From assembly GCF_015999335.1 (NCBI RefSeq), contig NZ_JAEACP010000006.1:124001-188000 (forward strand): DNA of 64,000 bases, given 5' to 3'. The notes beneath the pieces are model-generated. The model was given only the letters and a program-made list of their open reading frames with translations. It was not told where the DNA came from and did not search any database. Below are positions 8,486-17,565 of this stretch, one piece after another. Position 1 is the stretch's first letter. Each line of letters starts with the position of its first letter. This stretch comes from Tabrizicola soli (GTDB taxonomy: Bacteria > Pseudomonadota > Alphaproteobacteria > Rhodobacterales > Rhodobacteraceae). The position numbers were made by a program, and so were the translations under genes.

Positions 8486-10095
8486 CCGAAGTCGCAGACC
8501 GCGTGCTGTCCATCCGCGACCTGCGCGTCGTGGCCCCGAACGGCGCCGTGCTGGTCGATGGCATCTCGCTGGACCTGAAACGGGGCGAGGTGCTGGGCCT
8601 GATCGGCGAATCCGGGGCGGGCAAATCGACCATCGGGCTTGCGGCCATGGGCTATGGCCGGGGCGGTTGCCGGATCGCGGGCGGACAGATCACCCTGACC
8701 GGGACCGAGCTGACGCAGTCCGGCAAATCCGTGCGCGAGGCCATGCGCGGCGCGCGCATCGCCTATGTCGCGCAAAGTGCCGCCGCGGCCTTCGACCCGT
8801 CGATGCGGCTGGACCGGCAGATCATCGAGGCGCCGGTCCAGCATGGGGTGATGACCGCGCCCGAGGCCCGCGCCTGGATGCTGGAGCTGTTCCGCGCCCT
8901 GCAATTGCCGAACCCCGAAAGCTTCGGCCTGCGCTATCCGCATCAGGTCTCGGGCGGGCAGCTGCAACGCGCGATGATGGCGATGGCCATGGCCGCCAAG
9001 CCCGACGTCCTGGTCCTGGACGAGCCGACGACCGCGCTGGACGTGACCACCCAGATCGAGGTCCTGGCCCTTCTGCGCGACACGATGCGGCGCTATGGCA
9101 CCTCGGCGCTGTACATCACCCACGACCTTGCCGTGGTCGCCCAGATCGCCGACCGTCTGATGGTCCTGCGCCACGGCAAGGAAGTCGAGACCGGCGCGAC
9201 CGGCGAGGTCCTGCAGGCCCCGAAAGCGGATTATACCCGGCGGCTTGTGGCGGAGCGGGAAGGGTCGCTTCGGCCTGCGCGCGGCAGCCAGAAGGCCGGG
9301 GGTGAGGTGCTGCTGGCGCTGGACCGCGTTTCGGCGGGCTATTCCGGGCTGACGATCCTGAACGACGTTTCCCTTTCGCTGCGGCGGGGCGAGACCTTGG
9401 CCGTGGTGGGCGAATCCGGTTCGGGCAAGTCGACGCTGGCGCGGCTGGTCGCGGGGCTGCTGTCGCCCGCCGCGGGCCGGGTGACCTTTGCCGGGCGGGC
9501 GCTGGAGGGCAGCTACCGCAAGCGCGGCATCGCCGACCTGAAGGCGATCCAGATGATCTATCAGCTGCCCGACGTGGCGCTGAACCCGCGCCAGTCGGTC
9601 GGCGAGACGATCGCGCGCCCGCTGACCTTCTACCGCGGCCTGAAGGGCACGGCGCTGCGTGACGAGCTGCGGCAGCTTCTGGCCCTGATCGGCCTGCCGG
9701 ACGACTTTGCCGACCGCCTGCCCGGCGCGCTTTCGGGTGGCCAGAAGCAGCGCGTCTGCATCGCCCGCGCGCTTGCGGCCCAGCCGGACCTTCTGATCTG
9801 CGACGAGGTGACCTCGGCGCTGGACCCGCTGATCGCCGAGGACATCCTGAACCTTCTGCGCAAGTTGCAGGACGAACTGGGCATGACCTACCTCTTCATC
9901 ACCCATGACCTCTCGGTCGTCCGCCGCCTGGCCGAGCGGACGGTGGTGATGCAGAAGGGCCGGATCGTCGAGGACCGCCCGACCGCTGACCTCTTCCAGA
10001 CCCCCCAGGCGGCCTATACCCGCACGCTGCTCGAATCCGTGCCGGAGCTGCGGCAGGACTGGCTGGACGACATCATGGCCCGCCGCGCGCGGTGA
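8482..10095 (+). CDS. Fused double ATP-binding subunit of a peptide-type ABC importer
   Basis: 537 aa carrying two complete ABC ATPase domains in one chain, equivalent to DppD and DppF joined (GsiA-like). Domain 1 has Walker A GESGAGKST (42-50), signature VSGGQLQRA (~155) and Walker [13 protein letters not shown] (~177). Domain 2 has GESGSGKST (~310), LSGGQKQRV (~418) and LLICDEVTSALD (~437). The start is a TTG at 8482 overlapping the previous stop, with GGAGAG upstream. One fused chain energises the two permeases, whereas the second peptide importer in this window uses two separate ATPases. Confidence 0.92.
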   Translation: MTEVADRVLSIRDLRVVAPNGAVLVDGISLDLKRGEVLGLIGESGAGKSTIGLAAMGYGRGGCRIAGGQITLTGTELTQSGKSVREAMRGARIAYVAQSAAAAFDPSMRLDRQIIEAPVQHGVMTAPEARAWMLELFRALQLPNPESFGLRYPHQVSGGQLQRAMMAMAMAAKPDVLVLDEPTTALDVTTQIEVLALLRDTMRRYGTSALYITHDLAVVAQIADRLMVLRHGKEVETGATGEVLQAPKADYTRRLVAEREGSLRPARGSQKAGGEVLLALDRVSAGYSGLTILNDVSLSLRRGETLAVVGESGSGKSTLARLVAGLLSPAAGRVTFAGRALEGSYRKRGIADLKAIQMIYQLPDVALNPRQSVGETIARPLTFYRGLKGTALRDELRQLLALIGLPDDFADRLPGALSGGQKQRVCIARALAAQPDLLICDEVTSALDPLIAEDILNLLRKLQDELGMTYLFITHDLSVVRRLAERTVVMQKGRIVEDRPTADLFQTPQAAYTRTLLESVPELRQDWLDDIMARRAR

Positions 10096-10129
10096 GGCCA
10101 CCCAAGCTGAATTTCCAGGAAGGACCGAG

Positions 10130-12130
10130 ATGAAACCTGAAGTGATCGAGCATGTCTGGATCCCGATGCGCGATGGCTGCCGGCTGAGCGCCCGGCTCTG
10201 GCTTCCCGGCGGGCTGTCCGGGGCCAAGGCGCCCGCGGTGCTGGAATACATCCCCTACCGCAAGCGCGACGGAACCCGTGGCCGGGACGAGCCGATGCAT
10301 GGCTTCTTCGCCGAGAACGGCTTCGCCGCGATCCGCGTCGACATGCGCGGCAGCGGCGAGTCCGAGGGCCTGATGGCCGACGAATACCTGGCGCAGGAGC
10401 AGGAGGATGCGCTGGACGTGATCGCCTGGATCGCGGCGCAGCCCTGGTGCTCGGGCGCGGTGGGGATGATGGGCAAAAGCTGGGGCGGGTTCAACAGCCT
10501 GCAGGTGGCCGCCCGCCGCCCGCCGGCGCTGAAGGCGATCATCACCGTCTATTCCACCGACGACCGCTTCCGCGACGACATCCACTACATGGGCGGCTGC
10601 CTGCTGACCGACAACCTGTGGTGGGGCAGCATCATGCAGGCCTATCAGGCCCGCCCGCTGGATCCCGCCGTGGTGGGCGAGGGCTGGCGGCAGGACTGGC
10701 TGAAGCGGCTGGACGCGATGCCCTTCTTTCCGGCCGTCTGGACCGGGCACCAGAGCTATGACGCCTACTGGCGCCATGGGTCCGTGCAGGAGGACTGGTC
10801 GGCGATCCAGTGCCCGGTCCTTGCGGTCGGCGGCTGGGCCGACAGTTATACAAACGCGGTTCCGCGCCTCTTGCAGAACCTGCGGGTGCCGCGCCGGGGG
10901 ATCATCGGCCCCTGGGGCCATGTCTACCCGCAGGATGGCGTGCCCGGCCCCGCCATCGGCTTCCTGCAGGAGGCGCTGCGCTGGTGGCGGCACTGGCTGG
11001 CGGGCGAAGAGACCGGCGTGATGGACGAGCCCATGCTGCGCGCCTATGTGAACGACGCGGTTCCGCCCGTCGGCTCGCGCCCCCACCAGCCCGGCCGCTG
11101 GGTGGCCGAGGCCGAATGGCCCAGCCCGGAGATCGGCTTCCGGGACCTGCGCCTTGGCAGCTCCGGCGAACTGGCGCCCGCGCCGGGGACCGGGGCGAAG
11201 TTGGCGATCCGCTCGCCGCTCTGGCATGGCACCGCCTCGGGCGAGTGGATGGCCACCGGCTGCCCCGGCGAGATGCCGATCGACCAGCGCGTCGATGACG
11301 GCGCGGCGCTTCTGTTCGAGACCGCCCCGCTGACCGAGCCGCTCGAGGTGCTTGGCGCGCCGGAGATCGAATTGCTGCTGGCCGCCGATGCCCCCGTGGC
11401 GCAAGTGGTGGTGCGGCTGTGCGACGTGCTGCCCACGGGCGAGGTGCTGCGGGTCAGCTTCCAGGTCCTGAACCTGACCCACCGCAACGGCCATGCCCGG
11501 CCCGAACCGCTGGTTCCCGGCCGGTTCGAGACGGTGAAGGTCACGCTGAACGCCTGCGGCCACCGCTTCGCGCCCGGCCACCGGATCCGCGTCGCGGTCG
11601 CCACCAGCTACTGGCCGCTGATCTGGCCCGCGCCGACCCTGGCCACCCTGACGCTGGACACGGCGGGCTCGGTCCTGCGGCTGCCCTGCCGCAGGGGCGG
11701 GGACGGCCCGGTCGCGATGCTGCCCGCCGTCCACGGCACCGATGCGCCGACGACCCGGGTCGATCCCGGCCGCATCGCCCGCTGGTCGCGGATCGACCAC
11801 CTGACCGGCGAATCCGTCTATGTCACCGAGGGCGAGGGCGGCCTGTTCGGCGAAGGCATCCTGCGCTTCGACGAGATCGACACCACCCTCTCGCACAGCC
11901 TGCGCCGCGAGTTCCGCATCCGGCCCGACGACCCGCTCTCGGCCAGCTACCGGCTGACTCAAAGCTACGAGATGGGCCGAGAGGGTTGGCGCAGCCGGAC
12001 CGAGACCGAGACCCTGATGACGGCCGGGGCCGGGAGCTTCACCCTGACCTGCAAGATGAAAGTGCAGGAAAACGGTGAGACCATCTGGACGCGCGACTGG
12101 TCCGAGACGGTGCCGCGCGTTCTGATCTGA
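10130..12130 (+). CDS. CocE/NonD-family serine hydrolase (X-Pro dipeptidyl-peptidase/acylase type)
   Basis: 666 aa with no signal peptide. The alpha/beta-hydrolase nucleophile is in MGKSWGGF (Ser117). The probable acid is Asp in VGGWADSYTNA, and the His is in GPWGHVYPQDG. The C-terminal half is the beta-jelly-roll of the CocE/X-Pro peptidase family. Relatives hydrolyse esters (cocaine), acylate or deacylate beta-lactams, or cleave X-Pro peptides. It is the last gene of the ABC operon, 34 bases after the ATPase, preceded by CAGGAAGGA and followed by a strong hairpin. The inferred role is cytoplasmic hydrolysis of the imported ester, amide or peptide. Confidence 0.9.
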   Translation: MKPEVIEHVWIPMRDGCRLSARLWLPGGLSGAKAPAVLEYIPYRKRDGTRGRDEPMHGFFAENGFAAIRVDMRGSGESEGLMADEYLAQEQEDALDVIAWIAAQPWCSGAVGMMGKSWGGFNSLQVAARRPPALKAIITVYSTDDRFRDDIHYMGGCLLTDNLWWGSIMQAYQARPLDPAVVGEGWRQDWLKRLDAMPFFPAVWTGHQSYDAYWRHGSVQEDWSAIQCPVLAVGGWADSYTNAVPRLLQNLRVPRRGIIGPWGHVYPQDGVPGPAIGFLQEALRWWRHWLAGEETGVMDEPMLRAYVNDAVPPVGSRPHQPGRWVAEAEWPSPEIGFRDLRLGSSGELAPAPGTGAKLAIRSPLWHGTASGEWMATGCPGEMPIDQRVDDGAALLFETAPLTEPLEVLGAPEIELLLAADAPVAQVVVRLCDVLPTGEVLRVSFQVLNLTHRNGHARPEPLVPGRFETVKVTLNACGHRFAPGHRIRVAVATSYWPLIWPAPTLATLTLDTAGSVLRLPCRRGGDGPVAMLPAVHGTDAPTTRVDPGRIARWSRIDHLTGESVYVTEGEGGLFGEGILRFDEIDTTLSHSLRREFRIRPDDPLSASYRLTQSYEMGREGWRSRTETETLMTAGAGSFTLTCKMKVQENGETIWTRDWSETVPRVLI

Positions 12131-12137
12131 CCCGCGG

Positions 12138-12176
12138 GCACCCTTCCCCGGCGGCAGGTGCGCCGGGGAAGGGTGC
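12138..12176 (+). terminator. Perfect 16-bp hairpin ending the ABC/hydrolase operon
   Basis: The left arm at 12138-12153 pairs fully with 12161-12176 around a 7-base loop, starting 7 bases after the hydrolase stop. There is no T-run, so it is either an atypical intrinsic terminator or a 3'-end stabiliser. Confidence 0.7.
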
Positions 12177-12484
12177 GGCCGGAAGGGCCGGATCCCGTGC
12201 TCCGAAAGGGGGCAGGGGGCGAACCGGCGCCGGGCGGTTGCCTTTTCCGCCCGCCGGCCTAGGATTGCGCGGCATCCGCGTCGGGATGTCCTTTTCGGAC
12301 GGGCTGGGACATGACTGCACTTTCCAATCTCCCGGCCCTCTTTCCCCTGCTGGTCGGCTTCAGGGCAAACAATGTCTGAGGGTTGCCGGATCGCCTGAGG
12401 CGCATGGCAACCCCGATCCGACCCGAGCCCTTGATTGCCCCTGCGCCACCCTGCGGGGGTGCGTGCTTTCCTGCAGGATCCGAC
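12177..12484. other. Gap without a supported gene
   Basis: About 300 bases between the hairpin and the spermidine-synthase-like gene. The reading frame of the downstream gene stays open to an ATG at 12383, but the extension is low-complexity and unsupported. A 22-codon ORF at 12311 has no ribosome-binding site. It presumably holds the downstream promoter. Confidence 0.4.
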
Positions 12485-13183
12485 ATGACCTTATGGACCA
12501 CCCTTGCCCGCGCCGGGACGGCGTCGGGAGATGACATCCTCTTGCGCCAGCGCGGCCCGATCTTCGAGATCCGCTACAACGGGATCGAGCTGATGTCGAA
12601 CCTCAACCACCAGTCAGAGGACCAGCTGGCCCTGCGCAGCCTGCGCCGGATGGACTTTCGGGCGCAACGCATCCTGATCGGGGGGCTGGGGCTTGGCTTC
12701 ACCCTGCGCGCGGTGCTGGACCTTGCGCCCGCCGCTGCCCGCGTCACCGTCTGCGAGCTGATCCCCGAGGTCGCGCAATGGGTCCGTGGCCCGCTCGCGC
12801 ATCTGGCCGGGAATCCGCTGGACGATCCGCGCACCGACCTGCTGGTCCAGGATGTGCAGGCCCATCTGGCGCACAGCCGGGCCGCCTATGACCTGATCCT
12901 GCTGGACACCGACAACGGCCCGGACTGCCTTGTCCGCAGCGGGAACACCGGGCTCTACAGCGACTCCGGCCTGGCGATGGTCGCCGATGCCCTGACCGAG
13001 GGCGGGCTGGCGGTCTTCTGGTCCGCCACCGCCTCGCCGGGGTTCGAGCGCAGGCTCTCGGCCCGTCCCTGGGCCTGGCTGCGCGAGGAGGTCGCGCTCG
13101 TGCCGGGGCGGGTGGATGCGATGCATCACATCTACAGCTGCAGCCGCGACGCGGGTCTCCTGGGGCTGCGCAAGGCTGCCTGA
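12485..13183 (+). CDS. Spermidine-synthase-like (Rossmann methyltransferase fold) protein
   Basis: 232 aa from ATG 12485, preceded by AGGA. The glycine-rich nucleotide-binding segment ILIGGLGLGFTLRAVLD (about residues 60-76) followed by VTVCELIPEVAQWV matches the spermidine synthase/SAM-binding fold. Residues DLILLDTDNGPD fit its catalytic-loop strand. These short single-domain proteins in Proteobacteria are usually annotated as spermidine-synthase-like, and aminopropyltransferase activity is not established for them. It stands alone, convergent with the MscS-type gene. The longer frame from 12383 was rejected. Confidence 0.75.
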   Translation: MTLWTTLARAGTASGDDILLRQRGPIFEIRYNGIELMSNLNHQSEDQLALRSLRRMDFRAQRILIGGLGLGFTLRAVLDLAPAAARVTVCELIPEVAQWVRGPLAHLAGNPLDDPRTDLLVQDVQAHLAHSRAAYDLILLDTDNGPDCLVRSGNTGLYSDSGLAMVADALTEGGLAVFWSATASPGFERRLSARPWAWLREEVALVPGRVDAMHHIYSCSRDAGLLGLRKAA

Positions 13184-13194
13184 AACCTGCCTGA

Positions 13195-13214
13195 ACCTGT
13201 CGGCACCGGCAGGT
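13195..13214. terminator. Short hairpin between converging genes
   Basis: ACCTGTCGG-CA-CCGGCAGGT forms a 9-bp stem with one G-T pair. It overlaps the stop codon of the MscS-type gene and lies 12 bases after the spermidine-synthase-like gene. The signal is weak. Confidence 0.3.
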
Positions 13215-14155
13215 CAGCGCACATCCATTGCGACAGGGGGGCGTTGCGCGCAGGGTCCCCCCGTCGACTTGCCTTCGACCGGGGCGTAGAGCACCGGCAC
13301 CGGGCGCGGCGGCAGGGCCGTCCCGGACTCGCGCAGCGCCGCGTCGACCTCGCGCCAGACCGCATCGCGGCAGTCGAATTCCTGGTCGAACCGGCCGACC
13401 CAGTAGCGCAGCGCATAGCGGACGCCATCGGGCTCGATCGCCTGGATCCGCACGTCGGGCGGGGGCGATTGCCGGATCAGCGGCGCGTTCCGCAGCGCCT
13501 TGCGCAAGAGATCCGCGCCCTCGGCCACCGGCGTGGCATGGCCCAGCGTGATCTCCACCTGCACCCGGAACTCCGGGCTGGGTGCGCTGTAATTGACGAT
13601 CCGCTGCCGCGAGATCTGGCTGTTGGGCAGGATCACATAGGTGGAATCGCGCGTCAGAAGCCGCGTCGTCCGCCAGCCGATCTCGATCACCCGTCCCCGC
13701 GCCAGCCCCTCGATATCGACCCAGTCGCCGATCCTGAACGGCGCCTCGAGGCCCAGCGCGATCCCCGACAGCGTGTCCGCAACCACGTTGCGGATGGCAA
13801 AGCCGAACAGCGCCAGCGCCACGCCCGAGCCCGCCAGCGCGCTTCCGGCGCTGTGGCCCAGCATCAGCAGGATCCCCGACACGATCGCGGTCAGGTACAG
13901 CAAGGCCGAGACGAGATCGCGCAAGAGCTTGGGCACCGGCCGGTTGCGCGGGCGCAGCCGGGTGAAGAGCAGGTTCGCAAACCGGCTGAAGAGCCAGGCG
14001 ACGCCGACATAGGCCGCCATCTGCAGGGCATTCTGTCCCTGGGGGCCAAAGGGCGCGACGTCGAACCGCCTGCCCGCCTCGGCCGCCGCAAAGCTCAGCC
14101 CGGCGATGCCGAGCAGGCTGAGCGCGGGCGCGATCAGGGGGCGCAGCTTCTTCAT
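13214..14155 (-). CDS. Small-conductance mechanosensitive channel (MscS family)
   Basis: 313 aa from ATG 14155. Three hydrophobic helices occur in the first 130 residues, followed by the MscS pore/beta-domain pattern GSGVALALFGFAIRNVVADT and GDWVDIEGLARGRVIEIGWR, then VILPNSQISRQRIVNYS. It is an inner-membrane channel that releases solutes on hypo-osmotic shock. Its start overlaps the stop of a small zinc-ribbon ORF by 4 bases (ATGA), suggesting coupling. The frame is open upstream to 14320, but that extension is arginine-rich and implausible. Confidence 0.88.
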   Translation of the reverse strand: MKKLRPLIAPALSLLGIAGLSFAAAEAGRRFDVAPFGPQGQNALQMAAYVGVAWLFSRFANLLFTRLRPRNRPVPKLLRDLVSALLYLTAIVSGILLMLGHSAGSALAGSGVALALFGFAIRNVVADTLSGIALGLEAPFRIGDWVDIEGLARGRVIEIGWRTTRLLTRDSTYVILPNSQISRQRIVNYSAPSPEFRVQVEITLGHATPVAEGADLLRKALRNAPLIRQSPPPDVRIQAIEPDGVRYALRYWVGRFDQEFDCRDAVWREVDAALRESGTALPPRPVPVLYAPVEGKSTGGPCAQRPPVAMDVR

Positions 14156-14391
14156 GGCTCGCTCGGGGGCGGGCGCAGTATGGCGTCGCCCTCGTCGCGG
14201 CAGGTGGGACGGGGCGGCATCCCGCGACCGGGGGACATGACCCCGGCCCCGGCAGGTCCGAACCGGGCCCGGCAGGAGGGGCAGCGCCCGGCGGCGGCGC
14301 GGGGAACGGCGGCGCCACATTCGGCGCAGTGGGAGGGGATCAACCGATGCAGCACGGCATATTCCTTATGGTTCCGGGCCAGCGGTCGCAT
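14152..14391 (-). CDS. Small putative zinc-ribbon protein
   Basis: 79 aa, not recognised as a named family. Two CxxC pairs, CAEC (about 22-25) and CPSC (about 37-40), are spaced like a rubredoxin/zinc-ribbon knuckle, and the C-terminal half is Gly/Pro/Arg-rich. Support comes from the paired cysteines and from a 4-base ATGA overlap with the MscS-type gene. Against it, the ATG at 14391 has no clear Shine-Dalgarno and the frame extends upstream antisense-free only as a shadow of the Rnk-like gene. A metal-binding accessory role is a guess. Confidence 0.4.
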   Translation of the reverse strand: MRPLARNHKEYAVLHRLIPSHCAECGAAVPRAAAGRCPSCRARFGPAGAGVMSPGRGMPPRPTCRDEGDAILRPPPSEP

Positions 14392-14441
14392 GGGCGACCC
14401 GCAGGAGCATGAGGGGGGAGACGCGGATGGCGCGGGAACGC

Positions 14442-14951
14442 TCAGCCGGATGCAGGCCCGGCCGTGGCGCTGTCGGGCCCGACCGCCAGCACCCGGATCT
14501 CGCCCGCGACGCCGCTGCCGTCGAGCAGACGCATCCGCTGCCCGACCCGCATCCCGATCAGCGTGACGCCGGCAAAGGTGCCGACATGCAACTGGTTGCG
14601 CCGGCGGTCGGCATAGTCGAAGTGATAGAGGATCCGCGTTTCCGGCCGCCGTTGCCCGATGGCGAAGGTCACGCAAGACGTTCCCGTCACGACATCGGGC
14701 GGCAGCTGGTCCGGGTCCAGGATGGCGGCATCCAGCATCTTCGCGCGGATCAGACGCGCCAGCCGCATGAGCAGCGGGCTGCCCAGGCTCTCGGCGCGGC
14801 GGCGGTGTTCGTTCAGCCGCCAATAGTCCGTGCGACCCAGGATCGAGCGGATCGGACGCAGCGCGGCGACCTCGTCCGCCGCGGCGGCCGGGTGGCAATC
14901 AGGAAGATTGCCCGCGCCGGACGGCTGCGGGACTTCGGGACGGCAATGCAT
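14442..14951 (-). CDS. Rnk/GreA-GreB C-terminal-domain protein
   Basis: 169 aa. The C-terminal half (residues ~85-160) carries the GreA/GreB-C fold shared with Rnk: VVTGTSCVTFAIG, then TRILYHFDYAD, then LIGMRVGQRMRL. The N-terminus lacks the GreA coiled coil, pointing to the Rnk group (regulators of nucleoside diphosphate kinase that bind RNA polymerase) rather than a cleavage factor. GAGGAG lies 6 bases before the ATG. It is upstream of the zinc-ribbon and MscS-type genes on the same strand and may start that transcript. Confidence 0.7.
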   Translation of the reverse strand: MHCRPEVPQPSGAGNLPDCHPAAAADEVAALRPIRSILGRTDYWRLNEHRRRAESLGSPLLMRLARLIRAKMLDAAILDPDQLPPDVVTGTSCVTFAIGQRRPETRILYHFDYADRRRNQLHVGTFAGVTLIGMRVGQRMRLLDGSGVAGEIRVLAVGPDSATAGPASG

Positions 14952-15212
14952 GACGACTCCTCGCGGACCCTGTCCGCCGGCTGACCTCGACCTGGATGGA
15001 AGGTGCCCCCGGGGAGAGGCGTCAGCAGGCGACGGCCTCTGCCCGGGGCAAGGTATGGTTCAGCAGCGAACCGGAGAGGATCCGGAACCTGACCAGAGGA
15101 ACGCTCGTCAACATGGCTTCAAGGTAGGCTTCCGGCGGGGCGAAAACAAGGCTGCCGGCCGGAACGGGGGAATAGACCGGGACTGTCGCCTTTCCGGCAC
15201 AGCCCCGGGCGA

Positions 15213-16529
15213 TCAAAACCCGTATTGCTCGCGCGCATAGCCGCCGAGGCCCACGGCATCCAGCCGCGACAGGGGGGCGAGGAACGTCACCTGGATCACC
15301 CCCGGCGCGCGGCCGATCTCGATCGCGCCGTTGACCGTGGCGCGGTTGCGCACCTCGGGCACCGTCATGCCCAGGAGTTTCGCGGCGCGCTCCAGCCCGT
15401 TGGCAATCGCGTCGTTCAGGTTCGCCGCCGTGCCGATGACGCTGACCGGGGCCATGGGTTCAAGCGCGCCCACCCCCCATTTCTCGGCCAGCCGTGCCCC
15501 CTTGGCGCGTTCGGCCGCGGTGAAGGGGCGGGCCATCGGCGGCAGGTCCTCCTCCAGCGGGAACAGCACCGGGCCGTCGAGCGGGTAGTTCTTCACCACC
15601 TCGACCTGCAGCGTCACGCTGCCCGCCACATCCATCGTGTGGCCCGCGATCTCGCCATCGCCCTGGCCGGCGTGCATGTCGCCCATGTAGACGCCCGCGC
15701 CGCGCACCTTGACCGGGCAGATCAGGATCGCGCCGGGGCGCACGGCGTCGATATCCATGTGGCCATCGGTCTTGTGCTGCGCCAGCTGCTCGGCGGTGAT
15801 GCCATAGGCATGCGGCGCGCCGACCAGGAAGGCGCCGAAGTCGCCGGCGTTGTGGCTGTCGGGCATGGCCATCGAGGGGCAGGTGCCGAGCTGGCCCAGA
15901 AAGGGCCGCATCCGCACCAGCGTGCCCGGCATGTCCGAGGGCGCGAAAGTCAGGATCGAATGCTGGCGGCTGCCGTCGGGCAGGGCGGCATAGTGGTTGG
16001 CGTCATGCGCGATGGTCTCGGCCGCGGCCCTGGGCAGGGTCAGGCCCACGGCGCGGGTGTCGTCGAAGGTCACGGTATAGCCGTGGACGATTTCGAACGG
16101 CTTCACCGCATTGCCGCATCTGTCGCATTTCACCGCGTCCTGGCCGATGCCCTCGACATGGGTCTCGGGCCAGACCGTGTCGCAGACCGGGCAGCGCGCG
16201 GCGACATAGGGGTCGCCCAGGCAGAACCCCTCGGGCGAGCTGTCGTGGCCGGATGCGGTGGCGATCGAGGTCACGGTGATGTCGCGGATGCGGATGGCGA
16301 TGCCGTCGCCGGGTTCGGCCCCGTTGACGAAGACGGGGGTGGTGACCTCGTGCCCGCCGCGCAGGCGCGGGGTGATCATCGGGCCCCAGCAGCCCGGCGC
16401 GGTATTGGCGATGATCGTGCCGCCGTTCTCCACCGGCCCCAGCATCGGCGCGGCGGGGTCAAGGACGCTGTTGGTGAATTCGGATACGACGACGCTGCGG
16501 CGCGGCGCTGCGGTGCTTCCATCCGGCAT
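15213..16529 (-). CDS. Acetamidase/formamidase-family amidohydrolase
   Basis: 438 aa. The family core is clear: GHEVTTPVFVNGAEPGD, MPDSHNAGDFGA and YMGDMHAGQGDGEIAGH. These enzymes hydrolyse short amides to acid plus ammonia. An insertion at about residues 112-141 carries two CxxC pairs (CPVC and CDRC), a likely structural zinc ribbon. AGGAGG precedes the ATG. It is the last gene of a minus-strand operon with pxpA-pxpB-pxpC, 97 bases after pxpC, so its substrate is probably an amide related to 5-oxoproline or glutamine. No signal peptide is seen. Confidence 0.9.
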   Translation of the reverse strand: MPDGSTAAPRRSVVVSEFTNSVLDPAAPMLGPVENGGTIIANTAPGCWGPMITPRLRGGHEVTTPVFVNGAEPGDGIAIRIRDITVTSIATASGHDSSPEGFCLGDPYVAARCPVCDTVWPETHVEGIGQDAVKCDRCGNAVKPFEIVHGYTVTFDDTRAVGLTLPRAAAETIAHDANHYAALPDGSRQHSILTFAPSDMPGTLVRMRPFLGQLGTCPSMAMPDSHNAGDFGAFLVGAPHAYGITAEQLAQHKTDGHMDIDAVRPGAILICPVKVRGAGVYMGDMHAGQGDGEIAGHTMDVAGSVTLQVEVVKNYPLDGPVLFPLEEDLPPMARPFTAAERAKGARLAEKWGVGALEPMAPVSVIGTAANLNDAIANGLERAAKLLGMTVPEVRNRATVNGAIEIGRAPGVIQVTFLAPLSRLDAVGLGGYAREQYGF

Positions 16530-16626
16530 GACATCCTCCTGGTTTCGACCTGCGGTCCGAGAGTAGACCAGGGAGGCAGAGATGCAACCCCGTCGCCAAA
16601 GGGGTCCGCGCCTCCCGGTGCCCTTG

Positions 16627-17565
16627 TCAGGGTCTCGTCAGCGTCTCGCGGTAGCGGTGCCGCCGCCCGGCCTCGGCGCGGGCGATCTGCACCGCCTCGG
16701 CCGGAGAGACCGCCGTGAAGCGCAAGAGGTCGCGCGGGCGCAGCTGCACCATGGCGTCAAGGTCGCAGTCCAGCACGGTGGCGATCTTGGGATAGCCCCC
16801 GGTCGTCTGGTGGTCGGCCAGAAGGACCGAGGCCACGCCATCCCCCGCCACCTGCACGGACCCGCGCAGGATCGGTTCCGACAGCATGTCGAGTGCGGCT
16901 TCCGGGGCGATCTGCGGCCCCGCCAGCCGGACGCCCATCCGGTCCCAGGCCTCGGTGATCCGCCAGGGGGCGTGCAGGAAGGTGTCGATCGTCCCCGGCG
17001 TGAAGAAGCGGTCCTGCGGGCCGATCGTCACGCGCAGGTCGTGCCTTGGCCGTGCGAAGACGGGACAGGGAAAGGCGCCCTCGCGCGTCGCCCGCGTCCC
17101 GGCGACCGTCCAGACCTGTCCGGCCGCCAGCCTGCCGCCGCCGAAACCGGACAGGGCATGCGTCGCGGCATGTCCCAGCCAGAGCGGGCTTTGCAGGGCG
17201 CCTGCGAAGGCCAGATAGCACCAGCTGCCCCAGTGGCCGGGGCGGATCGCCAGCTTCTCGCCGGCCCGCAGCGTGGCGATGGTCCAGGAGCCGCGCTTCT
17301 GCGCGGCGTGGTCGAGGATGAAGCCGCCGCCGGCGACGGCGAAGCCGACCTCGCCCGACCGGCAGGTCAGGACGAGGCCGCCGAGCGAGACCTCGATGGC
17401 CGGGGCGTCCGGCGGGTTGCCGAGCGCCAGATTCGCCGCAGCGAAAGCCTGCCGGTCCAGCGGCCCCGAGGCCGGCACGCCAAAGCGCATCAGGCCGGGG
17501 CGGCCGGCATCCTGCACCGAGACATGCGGGCCGGCGAACAGGACCTCCAGCACGGCGTCAGTCAT
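16627..17565 (-). CDS. pxpC: 5-oxoprolinase subunit PxpC (biotin-dependent carboxyltransferase-fold, KipA family)
   Basis: 312 aa. The characteristic N-terminal segment SVQDAGRPGLMRFGVPASGPLDRQ... is split here by position (about residues 16-37), and the later DHQTTGGYPKIATV matches the PxpC/KipA family. With PxpA and PxpB it forms the ATP-dependent 5-oxoprolinase that opens pyroglutamate to glutamate in the cytoplasm. The ATG at 17565 overlaps the pxpB stop by 8 bases (ATGACTGA). An alternative ATG at 17580 would overlap more. Confidence 0.9.
   Translation of the reverse strand: MTDAVLEVLFAGPHVSVQDAGRPGLMRFGVPASGPLDRQAFAAANLALGNPPDAPAIEVSLGGLVLTCRSGEVGFAVAGGGFILDHAAQKRGSWTIATLRAGEKLAIRPGHWGSWCYLAFAGALQSPLWLGHAATHALSGFGGGRLAAGQVWTVAGTRATREGAFPCPVFARPRHDLRVTIGPQDRFFTPGTIDTFLHAPWRITEAWDRMGVRLAGPQIAPEAALDMLSEPILRGSVQVAGDGVASVLLADHQTTGGYPKIATVLDCDLDAMVQLRPRDLLRFTAVSPAEAVQIARAEAGRRHRYRETLTRP

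Noticed and set aside
12311-12379. 22-codon ORF resembling a leader peptide upstream of the spermidine-synthase-like gene
   Set aside because: There is no Shine-Dalgarno, no run of one regulatory amino acid and no attenuator-like hairpin after it.
15022-15216. 64-codon minus-strand ORF downstream of the acetamidase gene
   Set aside because: It starts at a TTG overlapping the acetamidase end, has no ribosome-binding site and no recognisable pattern.
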